A DNA stretch of 10,738 nt from an uncultured Verrucomicrobiota bacterium (GTDB lineage: Bacteria; Verrucomicrobiota; Kiritimatiellia; CAIVKH01). Both the position numbers and the translations under genes were made by a program. Where the stretch lies: positions 1-10,738 of the forward strand of contig CALBHI010000252.1 in NCBI GenBank assembly GCA_937894535.1. The letters are read 5' to 3'. This document shows positions 1 through 6,577 of this stretch, piece by piece; the first letter of the stretch is position 1, and every line of letters begins with the position of its first letter. Under the pieces are notes generated by a model. That model worked only from the letters and a program-made list of their open reading frames with translations, did no database searches and was not told the DNA's origin.

Positions 1-439
1 TCACCGGCAACGCCTCGAGCCGATCGCTCACCACCTCCGCCGCCGTCCGCTCCCGCTGCATCATCCGCGCCTCCGCCGCCAGCAATAAAATCGGGCCGGC
101 ATCGCCGCCGGCCCGGATCGTTTCCCGCTCCGCCTCGACGAGCAGCCCCGTGATCTCGTCCCATTCCTCCAGCGCAATCAAGCCCGCCGCGAGGTTGTAG
201 GCGTTGCGGCCGATTTCCGGCGGATTGTCCATCGCCCGCGCCCGGTCGAGGGCCCGGCGGTACAACACCACCGAGGTCGGGATATCCCCGGTGTCGAAGG
301 CCTTGCGCGCCGTCGCCGACAATTGGGCAATCATCGGATCGTTGTCGCGCCAGTCGGGAACGGGCGGCTCCTTCGGCGTCGTCGCGCAACCCGCCGCCAT
401 CATGGCCACCACGATCCCTGCCAACATCGCTCGCTTCAT
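1..439 (-). CDS. Putative TPR-like lipoprotein at the end of the Mla-type operon (partial, 3' end off the window)
   Basis: The frame opens with ATG at 439 and stays open for 146 codons to the left edge, so the C-terminus is missing. Residues 1-17 form a lipoprotein signal peptide (KR near the start, then a hydrophobic run) ending in the lipobox MAAGC, with Cys18 as the probable lipidated residue. The rest is Ala/Glu/Arg-rich helical sequence; the part around residues 38-75 (ARKAFDTGDIPTSVVLYRRA) looks like a TPR helix pair. The start overlaps the upstream MCE gene's stop as ATGA, and AAGGAG lies about 9 bases upstream, so it is translated with that gene. By position it may be an outer-membrane or periplasmic partner of the MCE transporter, as auxiliary lipoproteins are in Pqi-type operons, but it is not recognisably PqiC or MlaA. 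Function is inferred from context only. Confidence 0.75.
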   Translation of the reverse strand, partial: MKRAMLAGIVVAMMAAGCATTPKEPPVPDWRDNDPMIAQLSATARKAFDTGDIPTSVVLYRRALDRARAMDNPPEIGRNAYNLAAGLIALEEWDEITGLLVEAERETIRAGGDAGPILLLAAEARMMQRERTAAEVVSDRLEALPV

Positions 440-1377
440 GGGGTCTGCTCCTTGCCTGCCTGGCCCGTGCCACGCGGAATGTCATACGCGGGAATCAACG
501 GCGTCAACTCCGCCTGCGGGATGTGCTTGCGGATCAACCAATGCTGCTGCACGCCGGTGATCAGCCGCTCCGCCTCGCGGATCGCCTGCTGCGTCTGCCA
601 CACCGTGCCCGGAAGGTCCTGCACCTCGCGGTTGACCGTGTCGGCCATCGGCGGCAGGTTCACCGTCGCCGCCTTGACGTCGGCCAGGATCTGCGCGACC
701 TGGTTGACGATGCCCTGGATCTCGTCGGCCAGCGCCGGATCCCCGAGCAGACGCCCGGCCGGACCTTCGCCCTGCTCGATCTTGCGCGTGATCGCCTCGA
801 CGTTCGCCATCACCCGGAGCAACGCCCCTTCCGGCGAACGCAATTCCGCGGCAAGCCCGGCATACTCATCCGCGGCCTTTTTCACACTCTCCAGCAACGG
901 CAAGGTCGCATCGCGCACCTGGCTGAGCAACTGCTCGAGCAATTCGTTCAGGTCCGAATCCTTGATCGCCACCAAACCGGCCCCGGTCGGCAACGCCGGA
1001 CCGGACCCCTTGGTGATCTCGATGAAGGCATCGCCGGCAATCCCGAACTTCTTTTTCACGATCGCCTGCGAATCGGTGCGGACAAACTGGTAGAAGTCAC
1101 CCTTGACGGTCATCAGGCCGGTCATGAAACCGTCCTCATCGACATCGATTTCCTCGACCCGGCCCACCGTCGCGCCAAGGATCTGCACCGGCGTGCCGAT
1201 CTGCACTTCGAGCGAACCCTGCGGCGGAAAGTCGAGGTGGATCCGGTACACCGGCTCAAACCAACCCTGCGCCCGCCCGGCCACGATTACCGCGGCGAGA
1301 AGCAGCACCACCACCAGCAGGACGAACCCGCCGACGATCTCGTTCACGTAGCGAAATTGGAATGGTTTGGTACTCAT
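436..1377 (-). CDS. mlaD: MlaD-like MCE-domain substrate-binding protein of a lipid ABC transporter
   Basis: This 313-residue protein has an N-terminal membrane anchor (about residues 14-34, rich in V/L/A) followed by an MCE domain (about 42-123) with the typical segment IGTPVQILGATVGRVEEI at 60-77. Residues 143-280 are predicted long amphipathic helices, and they carry GEGPAGRLLGDPALADEI (203-220), a motif common after MCE domains. The family forms hexameric rings in the periplasm that carry phospholipids between the two membranes. The chosen ATG at 1377 overlaps the ABC gene's stop (ATGA) and has GGAAA just upstream. The open frame extends further upstream, but that extension runs antiparallel over the neighbouring ABC gene in another frame and shows no domain. 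The protein is longer than E. coli MlaD (about 180 residues) because of the helical tail, as in many single-MCE proteins outside the gamma-proteobacteria. Confidence 0.9.
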   Translation of the reverse strand: MSTKPFQFRYVNEIVGGFVLLVVVLLLAAVIVAGRAQGWFEPVYRIHLDFPPQGSLEVQIGTPVQILGATVGRVEEIDVDEDGFMTGLMTVKGDFYQFVRTDSQAIVKKKFGIAGDAFIEITKGSGPALPTGAGLVAIKDSDLNELLEQLLSQVRDATLPLLESVKKAADEYAGLAAELRSPEGALLRVMANVEAITRKIEQGEGPAGRLLGDPALADEIQGIVNQVAQILADVKAATVNLPPMADTVNREVQDLPGTVWQTQQAIREAERLITGVQQHWLIRKHIPQAELTPLIPAYDIPRGTGQAGKEQTP

Positions 1378-2093
1378 GGAGTTTCCACGCGCAGTGTGTT
1401 GCCTTCGGCCCGCAATTTCAAGGTCGGGTTGAGGGATTTGTCGTTCCATTCGGCATCGTCCTCGCACCACCAGATCACCGCGGCACCCCGCGCACGCGCC
1501 TCCGCGACCAACCGGCCGCACCCGGCCCGCCACCCCGGCGACAAGTCCTGGCCCGGCCGCTCGAGCAGGACCAACCACGGTTGCCCCATCATCGCCCGCA
1601 CCCACTCGCAGCGTTGCAACACCTCCCGGCTCACCACCGCCGGTCGTCCCGGCGGTATGCCCTCGAGGCCCGCGACGCTGGCCAGGTGCCGCATCTCCGC
1701 TTCAATCTCCGCCACCGGCCGCCGCGTGTGATGCCGCTCGGACAAGGTGATGTTCTCATCGACATCGAGGTTGCTGACCCACCCGTTGCGCTCGAACACC
1801 CGGCCGATCTTCCACCGGTACAAGGCCTGGATGTCCGGCGACAACCCGCTCCACGACGCCCCGAAGATCCGCACCTCGCCCGCCTCCGGCACCGCGAGAC
1901 CCGACAGGAGGTCCGCCAACGGATGGTTCCACACCCCCTCCTCCAACCGGATCAACACCAGTTCCCCGCGCCGCACGACCAAATCCACGCCGGACAAGCC
2001 GGTGTCGTACGGCGGTGCGACGGTGACCTGCACCCCGGCCAAGGCCAGCACCGGATCAACCGGGCACTGCGGTTGCTGGAAGTCGTGTTTCAT
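1374..2093 (-). CDS. MlaF-like ABC protein with degenerate catalytic motifs (probable pseudo-ATPase)
   Basis: This 239-residue protein aligns along its length with ABC ATPases: LSGVDLVVRRGELVLI (33-48), then LLSGLAVPEAGEVRIFG (62-78). The nucleotide-binding residues are gone. The Walker A tail GSGKST is GVWNHP (53-58; Lys to Asn56). The Q-loop Gln is Glu101. The signature LSGGQ is VSREV (154-158). Walker B LLLLDEP is LVLLERP (174-180), with Asp to Glu178 and catalytic Glu to Arg179. The switch His is replaced in WWCEDD (208-213). The frame is unbroken, keeps the family length and overlaps both neighbours by ATGA, so decay by frameshift is not seen. Position between mlaE-like and mlaD-like genes says it occupies the MlaF slot on the cytoplasmic face of the permease. 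It may be a structural subunit, or partner a functional ATPase encoded elsewhere. ABC-fold assignment is firm; loss of ATP hydrolysis is inferred from the motifs. Confidence 0.85.
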   Translation of the reverse strand: MKHDFQQPQCPVDPVLALAGVQVTVAPPYDTGLSGVDLVVRRGELVLIRLEEGVWNHPLADLLSGLAVPEAGEVRIFGASWSGLSPDIQALYRWKIGRVFERNGWVSNLDVDENITLSERHHTRRPVAEIEAEMRHLASVAGLEGIPPGRPAVVSREVLQRCEWVRAMMGQPWLVLLERPGQDLSPGWRAGCGRLVAEARARGAAVIWWCEDDAEWNDKSLNPTLKLRAEGNTLRVETP

Positions 2094-2878
2094 AAGTAGG
2101 TCAGCAGGGAAACCAAGGCCGAGGTGACGAACATGGCCATGATCGATTTCACCACCGCACGGGTCGCCGCCTGCGGCACCTCGGTGGCCACGCCGCGGAT
2201 GCCCAACCCCTGGATGCAGCAGATCGTGCCCATCAACAATCCCGGGATGAGCGTCTTGGCCAGCAGGTTAACCACATCGGCCGGACGGATCGCCCCGAAC
2301 ACGCTGTCGATAAACAACCACGGCCCCCCCGTGTTCGCCCCGAGCAAGACCCCGCTGAGGAATCCGCCGATGAAGGAAACGAAGACAAAGATCACGCTGA
2401 GGCAAAACACCGACACCGCCGCCCCGACCGCACGCGGCAACACCAGGTAGATGAAGGGATCGACCCCCTGCGCATCCAGCACCTGCGTCTCGCCCATCAC
2501 CCGCATCGACGCCAATTCAGTCGCCATCGCCGTCCCGCTGCGCGCGATCACGATGAAGTTGGTGAGCAACGGACCGACCTCGCGGATGATCACCATCACC
2601 AGCACCGGCCCGAGCAACGACGACTGGCCCAGCGCCGCCGTCCACACCTGCGCCTGCACCACCACCGAGATGCCCACCAGCAAGGCCACCGTCGAGACGA
2701 ACCGCGTCGCCTGGTACCCCGTGAACAGAATCTGCCGCGCCAGCACGTTGCGCACCGTACGCGGCCAGTAGCGCGGTTGCACCGCGACCCAGACCACCGC
2801 CGCCGCCACCGCCACGGTGTGGCGCACATCCGCCAACCACGCCACCACCCCGCGACCCATGGAACTGATCAGGAACAT
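2090..2878 (-). CDS. mlaE: MlaE-family ABC transporter permease
   Basis: This 262-residue inner-membrane protein has the usual length of the MlaE/YrbE family and several hydrophobic segments (about 60-76, 85-112, 145-175, 205-225, 245-262). The family core is clear: NFIVIARSGTAMATELASMR (107-126) followed by LDAQGVDPFIYLVLPRA (134-150). The C-terminal GLGIRGVATEVPQAATRAVV (224-243) is also typical. In the Mla system two copies form the membrane channel through which MlaD-bound phospholipid is passed. It is the first gene of the operon; its stop overlaps the start of the ABC gene by ATGA, and that downstream gene has no visible ribosome site of its own, so translational coupling is likely. The start at 2878 gives MFLISSMGRG; an internal ATG at residue 7 is possible. 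Confidence 0.93.
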   Translation of the reverse strand: MFLISSMGRGVVAWLADVRHTVAVAAAVVWVAVQPRYWPRTVRNVLARQILFTGYQATRFVSTVALLVGISVVVQAQVWTAALGQSSLLGPVLVMVIIREVGPLLTNFIVIARSGTAMATELASMRVMGETQVLDAQGVDPFIYLVLPRAVGAAVSVFCLSVIFVFVSFIGGFLSGVLLGANTGGPWLFIDSVFGAIRPADVVNLLAKTLIPGLLMGTICCIQGLGIRGVATEVPQAATRAVVKSIMAMFVTSALVSLLTYL

Positions 2879-2998
2879 GCGTCCAATCTACTGCATGCCC
2901 CGGTGGGAACAACGATTATTTGCGCAGCTCGCCGTGACCACCTCCACGCAAGTTGCTGAGGTGGAACCGCGGTTCTTCTTGGGCTTGAGCCAAACGTG

Positions 2999-3024
2999 GT
3001 GGAGCGGCTTGCCCCCAAGCCGCT
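2999..3024 (+). repeat. Palindromic intergenic element, copy 1 (9-bp stem, CCCC loop)
   Basis: GTGG is followed by the stem AGCGGCTTG (3003-3011), the loop CCCC, and the perfect complement CAAGCCGCT (3016-3024). It shares its layout with the inverted copy at 3067-3092: the same GTGG lead, the same stem length, a CCC-plus-one loop, and stem changes matched on both arms. The likely role is a dispersed REP-like element or RNA hairpin; this is inference. Confidence 0.6.
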
Positions 3025-3066
3025 GGCAGCACATCCGGCATCGCACCGCACGCGTTACCTACCCCC

Positions 3067-3092
3067 AACGCGTTGTGGGCAACGCGTTCCAC
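3067..3092 (-). repeat. Palindromic intergenic element, copy 2 (inverted, compensated stem changes)
   Basis: Read on the minus strand it is GTGG, AACGCGTTG, loop CCCA, CAACGCGTT. Compared with copy 1 the stem differs at three positions, and all three are matched on the opposite arm, so pairing is kept while sequence changes. It lies 42 bp from copy 1 in the opposite orientation. Confidence 0.6.
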
Positions 3093-3220
3093 CCTCGGAT
3101 CCCCGAAAAGGTGGAGCGGATTGAGCGGATAACGCGGATCAATCCTGGCCAAGGAAATCCCCATCCGTTCCATCCGCGCGATCAGCAGTTCTTCTTCCGG
3201 ATATCCCCAGCGCCTCCCAC

Positions 3221-4318
3221 CTACTGCGCTTCGATGGAAACCGGCTGCCGCCGCGCACCCCAGCGGCCGGGCGGACCGGTAAAGACACCGGCGCAGAAAT
3301 GTCCACAATGCCGACAGTGCCCGGTGTCGTCGAGCTGCCAGTCGGTGATCTCGTACCAATCGCGGCCGATGAGCCGCTCGCCGCAGCCGACGCAATACGT
3401 ACTCCCCCCCGCTTCGTCGTGCACGTTGCCAGTGTAGACGTACCGGAGTCCGTTGGCCCGGGCGATCGCCCGCGCCCGGGTGAGCGTCTCCGGTGGCGTC
3501 GGCGGCCGGTCCATCATCTTGTAGTCCGGATGAAACGCGGTGAAGTGCAACGGCACCTCCGGCCCCAGCGCGGCCGCGATCCATGTTGTCATTGCATCGA
3601 GCTCCGCATCGCTGTCGTTCTCCCCGGGAATCAGCAACGTGGTCAGCTCGACCCACACCCGCGTCTCACGCACCAGGTACACCAACGTCTCCTGCACCGC
3701 GGCCAGCGAAGCCCCGCAGACCCGCTGATAAAAATCCTCGGTGAAGCCCTTGAGGTCGACGTTGGCCGCATCCATGTGCGCGAAAAACTCCCGGCGCGGT
3801 TCCGGATTGATGTACCCCGCGGTGACCGCGACCGTGCGCACCCCGATCGCATGGCAGGCGCGGGCGATGTCCACCGCGTACTCAAGGAAGATGACCGGGT
3901 CGTTGTAGGTGAAGGCGACGCTCGGGCACCCGTGCCGCGTGGCCGCCGCGGCGATCGCCTCCGGCGACGCCTCGTCCGACAAGGTGTCCGTCTCGCGCGA
4001 TTTGCTGATGCTCCAGTTCTGGCAGAACCGGCAGGTGAGGTTGCACCCCGCCGTGCCAAACGACAACACCGGCGTGCCCGGCAGGAAATGGTTGAGCGGC
4101 TTTTTCTCGATAGGATCGATGCAGAACCCGCTGGATCGGCCATAGGTCGTCAGCACGATGCCGCCGTCGCGTGCCGCCCGTACGAAACAGGCCCCGCGCT
4201 GCCCGTCGGCCAACCGGCAATGGTTGGGGCAGAGCGTGCATTTGATCCGCCCGTTCGGCAGCCGATCCCAGTAACGGGTCGGCACCACCGAGGCATCCCG
4301 TTGTATCCGCTCGTCCAT
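3221..4318 (-). CDS. amrS: AmmeMemoRadiSam system radical SAM enzyme
   Basis: This 365-residue protein, of the pyruvate-formate-lyase-activase-like group, carries the radical SAM cluster motif CxxxCxxC as CNLTCRFCQNW (Cys92, Cys96, Cys99). Extra cysteines typical of AmrS flank it: CTLCPNHC (Cys27, 30, 34) plus Cys44 at the N-terminus, and CVGC (309-312) with CRHCGHFC (335-342) at the C-terminus, probably binding metal. Other family segments are YGRSSGFCIDPIEKKPLNHFLPG (split over 59-81), FTYNDPVIFLEY (136-147) and AFHPDYKM (261-268). The reaction is not established; the gene co-occurs with Memo and AMMECR1 homologues, which here are its divergent neighbours. GGGGGAT precedes the ATG at 4318 at suitable spacing. 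The promoter probably lies in the shared palindrome at 4336-4369. Confidence 0.93.
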   Translation of the reverse strand: MDERIQRDASVVPTRYWDRLPNGRIKCTLCPNHCRLADGQRGACFVRAARDGGIVLTTYGRSSGFCIDPIEKKPLNHFLPGTPVLSFGTAGCNLTCRFCQNWSISKSRETDTLSDEASPEAIAAAATRHGCPSVAFTYNDPVIFLEYAVDIARACHAIGVRTVAVTAGYINPEPRREFFAHMDAANVDLKGFTEDFYQRVCGASLAAVQETLVYLVRETRVWVELTTLLIPGENDSDAELDAMTTWIAAALGPEVPLHFTAFHPDYKMMDRPPTPPETLTRARAIARANGLRYVYTGNVHDEAGGSTYCVGCGERLIGRDWYEITDWQLDDTGHCRHCGHFCAGVFTGPPGRWGARRQPVSIEAQ

Positions 4319-4335
4319 CGCTCATCCCCCAATGC

Positions 4336-4369
4336 GTATTGTAGCCCGCCGCTGGCCGGGATACAATAC
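4336..4369. promoter_or_regulatory. Palindromic divergent promoter/operator between amrS and amrB
   Basis: The arms GTATTGTAGCCCG (4336-4348) and CGGGATACAATAC (4357-4369) are inverted repeats with 12 of 13 positions paired around an 8-bp centre. On the plus strand TTGTAG (4339-4344) and TACAAT (4362-4367) are 17 bp apart. On the minus strand TTGTAT (4366-4361) and TACAAT (4343-4338) are also 17 bp apart. The -10 of one promoter thus overlaps the -35 of the other. The -10 boxes match the sigma-70 consensus at 5 of 6 positions, the -35 boxes only weakly. Each start codon lies about 20 bp from its -10. The dyad could also bind a dimeric regulator. Confidence 0.6.
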
Positions 4370-4386
4370 CGCTGAGGAACGAAGCC

Positions 4387-5184
4387 ATGACTGCCGCCTC
4401 CATACGCCCGCCCGCCGTGGCCGGGATGTTTTATCCGGCCGATCCCCGGGAGTTGCGTGCCGAGATCGCGTCGTACCTCGCGGCCGCGCGTGGCAGCGCC
4501 CCCCGCCCCCCCAAGGCCCTGATCGCCCCGCACGCCGGGTATATCTACTCCGGACCGATCGCCGGCTCCGCCTATGCCACCCTGGCCCCCGTGCGCGCGA
4601 AGATCCGCCGTGTGGTCATCGCGAGTCCGTCCCACCGCGTCGGCTTCCGCGGCATCGCCACCTCCGGCGCCACCGCGTTCCGCACCCCGCTCGGCGATGT
4701 GCCGGTCGATGCCGAAGCCTGCGCCGCCCTGCTCGCCTGCCCCGGCGTCCACGTCTTCGACCGCGCCCACCGCGACGAACACGGCATCGAAGTCCATCTG
4801 CCCTTCCTGCAGGAAACCCTGGAAACCTTCCGGATCGTGCCGCTGGTGGTCGGCGATACCGACGACACGACCATGGCGACCGCGCTTGACCGCGCACCGG
4901 GCGGTGATGACACCCTGATCGTCATCAGCTCCGACCTCAGCCACTACCTGCCCCATGCGCAGGCCCAGGTCCTCGACCGCACCACCGCTGGCGCGATCCT
5001 CGCCCTCGATCCGGAGGCCATCGCCCCCGACCATGCCTGCGGCCAGCGCGCCATCCGGGGCCTGCTCCACCTCGCCCGCACCCATCACCTCACCCCCACC
5101 GAACTCGATCGGCGTACCTCCGGCGACACCGCCGGCGACCGGTCGAGCGTGGTGGGTTATGGAGCCTATGCCTTCACCGCCTGA
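4387..5184 (+). CDS. amrB: AmmeMemoRadiSam system protein B (Memo family)
   Basis: This 265-residue protein has the normal length of the family. Diagnostic segments are RPPAVAGMFYPADP (7-20), LIAPHAGYIYSGPIAGSAY (45-63), SPSH (80-83), EHGIEVHLPFLQ (131-142), SSDLSHY (181-187) and ACGQ (217-220). The candidate metal ligands His49, His83 and Cys218 correspond to the His/His/Cys site described for human MEMO1, a relative of extradiol dioxygenases. The biochemical role in bacteria is not settled; metal or redox chemistry together with AmrS is an inference. GAGGAA at 4374-4379 is a good ribosome site for the ATG at 4387. It is the first gene of a two-gene plus-strand unit with amrA, and it shares a palindromic promoter region with divergent amrS. 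Confidence 0.93.
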   Translation: MTAASIRPPAVAGMFYPADPRELRAEIASYLAAARGSAPRPPKALIAPHAGYIYSGPIAGSAYATLAPVRAKIRRVVIASPSHRVGFRGIATSGATAFRTPLGDVPVDAEACAALLACPGVHVFDRAHRDEHGIEVHLPFLQETLETFRIVPLVVGDTDDTTMATALDRAPGGDDTLIVISSDLSHYLPHAQAQVLDRTTAGAILALDPEAIAPDHACGQRAIRGLLHLARTHHLTPTELDRRTSGDTAGDRSSVVGYGAYAFTA

Positions 5185-5752
5185 ACATCCCTACGAACGG
5201 TTCGCCCCGTTCCTGCTCGGCCTCGCACGGGCCTCGCTGGCCTACGGCGTGGCACACGGACACCCGCCGGTGATCGACCGCGACGTCCCGGATCCGCTGC
5301 TGCTTGAGCCGCGCGCCACCTTCGTCACCCTCGAACGCCACGGCCAGCTGCGCGGCTGCATCGGCCGGATCGAAGCCGTGTTGCCACTCATCGATGACCT
5401 GAACGAACACGCCACCGCCGCGGCGATCCACGATCCGCGTTTCGGACCGGTGCAACCGCAGGAAGTCCCGGAGATCGTGCTGTCGATCTCCATCCTCACC
5501 CCGCCCGAACCGATGGCCGTGCGCGACGAAGCGGATCTGTTGCGGCAACTCGTTCCGGGAACCGACGGCCTGATCCTGCGCGAAGGCCGCCGCGCCGCCA
5601 CCTTCCTCCCCTCGGTATGGGAAGAACTGACCGATCCCGCCGCGTTTGTACAGCACCTGAAGCGCAAGGCGGGATGGCCGGCGACCTATTGGTCCGGCGG
5701 GATCCGGGTGGAACGCTACCGCTGCGCCTACCTGACGGAAAAGAGTGCGTGA
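5168..5752 (+). CDS. amrA: AmmeMemoRadiSam system protein A (AMMECR1 domain)
   Basis: This 194-residue AMMECR1-domain protein carries the family hexapeptide LRGCIG (61-66) within FVTLERHGQLRGCIGRIE (52-69). ALLMOST all other family features are present, such as HDPRFGPV (88-95), ISILTPPEP (107-115) and AATFLPSVWEEL (143-154). Function is unknown; the domain is found fused or adjacent to Memo in many genomes. The start at 5168 has GGAG close upstream and overlaps the end of amrB by 17 bp, indicating coupled translation; an in-frame ATG at 5159 would add three residues. The open frame continues much further upstream inside amrB, but that part has no domain. The gene is convergent with the sulfotransferase gene, whose stop is only 24 bp away. 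Confidence 0.92.
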   Translation: MPSPPEHPYERFAPFLLGLARASLAYGVAHGHPPVIDRDVPDPLLLEPRATFVTLERHGQLRGCIGRIEAVLPLIDDLNEHATAAAIHDPRFGPVQPQEVPEIVLSISILTPPEPMAVRDEADLLRQLVPGTDGLILREGRRAATFLPSVWEELTDPAAFVQHLKRKAGWPATYWSGGIRVERYRCAYLTEKSA

Positions 5753-5776
5753 ACGGAGCGCCCCCGTCGCCGGGGC

Positions 5777-6451
5777 CTACGCGTACATCGCCCGCACATG
5801 ATGGTAGATCGCATACTCCAGCGGGTTGTTCGCGATAAATTCCTGCCGCACCGCTTCCGGAAGCGCATACCGGTCCCGCTCGGTGGCGTTCAGGTGGCGT
5901 ATCGACCCCGGGCGGTAGATCCGTCCGAGCCGCCGGGCGATGCGGGCCATGGATGCATCGAGGTGTTCGGTGATGCCCACTTCGATGAACAGGGTGTCGA
6001 TGACCTCCCGGTAGTTGTCCAGCGTGATGTCGCACGGGAAATGGTTCACCATGCGTCCCGGGGACGAGCGCAGGTAGGTCAACAGGTCGTCGGAAGGAAC
6101 ACGGGACGCATCTTTCCAAGCCGGGCCATGTTGCCGCAGGAAGAAATACATCGACAGGGCGCGCTCGAGGGGATCGCGGAGGATGGTGATGAACTGCTTC
6201 GCCTCCGGATAATACGTGGGGATTCCGATTCCCCGGGCCTTGTTGAAGTGTCCGCACAGCGCCACCGGCCGCGCCGGGGTATGCAGCGCAGCGAGGTCGT
6301 GTTTCACCGGCAGCGCCCCCGTGGCCTCGTCGAGGTAGTGCAGCAACAACCCCTCGCCGAACCAACCGGCAAAGACCTCCCGGACACTGATGCCGCCCGA
6401 CTTCGGAAGGTGGAGGAAAAACAGCGGGTGATGTGGATCGTAGGTCCGCAT
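5777..6451 (-). CDS. Sulfotransferase family protein
   Basis: This 224-residue protein resembles cytosolic/Golgi-type sulfotransferases that use PAPS. The 5'-phosphosulfate loop is LFFLHLPKSGGISVREVF (10-27), matching the hhHIPKxGGxS pattern. The 3'-phosphate-binding segment is FITILRDPLERALSMYFF (87-104), the usual RDPxxRxxSxY. GHFN (67-70) is also typical of the group. The acceptor is unknown, probably a surface glycan or small molecule. The start at 6451 has only a weak ribosome site. It lies 34 bases after the recombination end of attC-like site G, the same layout as the cassette genes to the right, yet no attC follows its stop. It may be a former last cassette that lost its attC, or simply the chromosomal gene next to the array. 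Confidence 0.85.
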   Translation of the reverse strand: MRTYDPHHPLFFLHLPKSGGISVREVFAGWFGEGLLLHYLDEATGALPVKHDLAALHTPARPVALCGHFNKARGIGIPTYYPEAKQFITILRDPLERALSMYFFLRQHGPAWKDASRVPSDDLLTYLRSSPGRMVNHFPCDITLDNYREVIDTLFIEVGITEHLDASMARIARRLGRIYRPGSIRHLNATERDRYALPEAVRQEFIANNPLEYAIYHHVRAMYA

Positions 6452-6478
6452 GGCGGATCAATTCCAATGGCGTCGTGA

Positions 6479-6550
6479 ACCGAATACCCGGATTAGGCGG
6501 ACGGGCGAGCCGTTCGTCGGCCGCTCCTCTGCACCAGCCCGTGGTTCGGC
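6479..6550 (-). other. attC-like site G (end of the DUF1801 cassette)
   Basis: On the gene strand it runs from GCCGAAC (6550-6544) to ATTCGGT (6485-6479). The outer ends pair (CCGAA/TTCGG). The inner stem is weaker than in the other sites. The recombination triplet is ATT in place of GTT, so the last site of the array may be inactive. GCCGAAC followed by CTGGTG nearby is shared with site B. Confidence 0.55.
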
Positions 6551-6577
6551 GCTTCATCCCCGGCACGGATCATGGCT

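Larger units (their letters stand above)
2879..3220. other. 342-bp intergenic region with palindromic elements, no supported gene
   Basis: No convincing coding sequence lies between the permease start and the amrS stop; the long frames that cross it are antisense extensions of neighbours. It contains at least four GTGGA-initiated elements: 2961-2974 (GTGGAACCGCGGTT), the hairpin at 2999-3024, its inverted relative at 3067-3093, and GTGGAGCGGATTG at 3111-3123, which continues into a GGATTG/CAATCC stem. Any mla promoter must lie here on the minus strand; AATAAT (complement of 2915-2920) could be a -10, but no good -35 goes with it. A pair of palindromes downstream of amrS could also act in transcript termination or stability. 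Confidence 0.55.

Noticed and set aside
523..1731. A 402-codon open frame on the plus strand, with other long plus-strand frames at 323-1093 and 1362-2099
   Set aside because: They are antisense to the MCE and ABC genes, rich in Arg/His/Pro as expected from GC-rich shadows, and show no domain.
1374..2093. Frameshift or assembly error as the cause of the missing ABC motifs
   Set aside because: The flanking and intervening segments align with ABC proteins in one continuous frame, so the motif changes are substitutions.
2916..3656. A 246-codon minus-strand frame spanning the intergenic region and amrS
   Set aside because: It runs in a different frame over the C-terminal half of amrS and through the palindromic repeats, with no recognisable domain.
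5760..5776. GCCCC/GGGGC hairpin between the convergent amrA and sulfotransferase genes as a terminator
   Set aside because: The stem is only 5 bp with a 7-base loop and no T-run follows on either strand; too weak to call.
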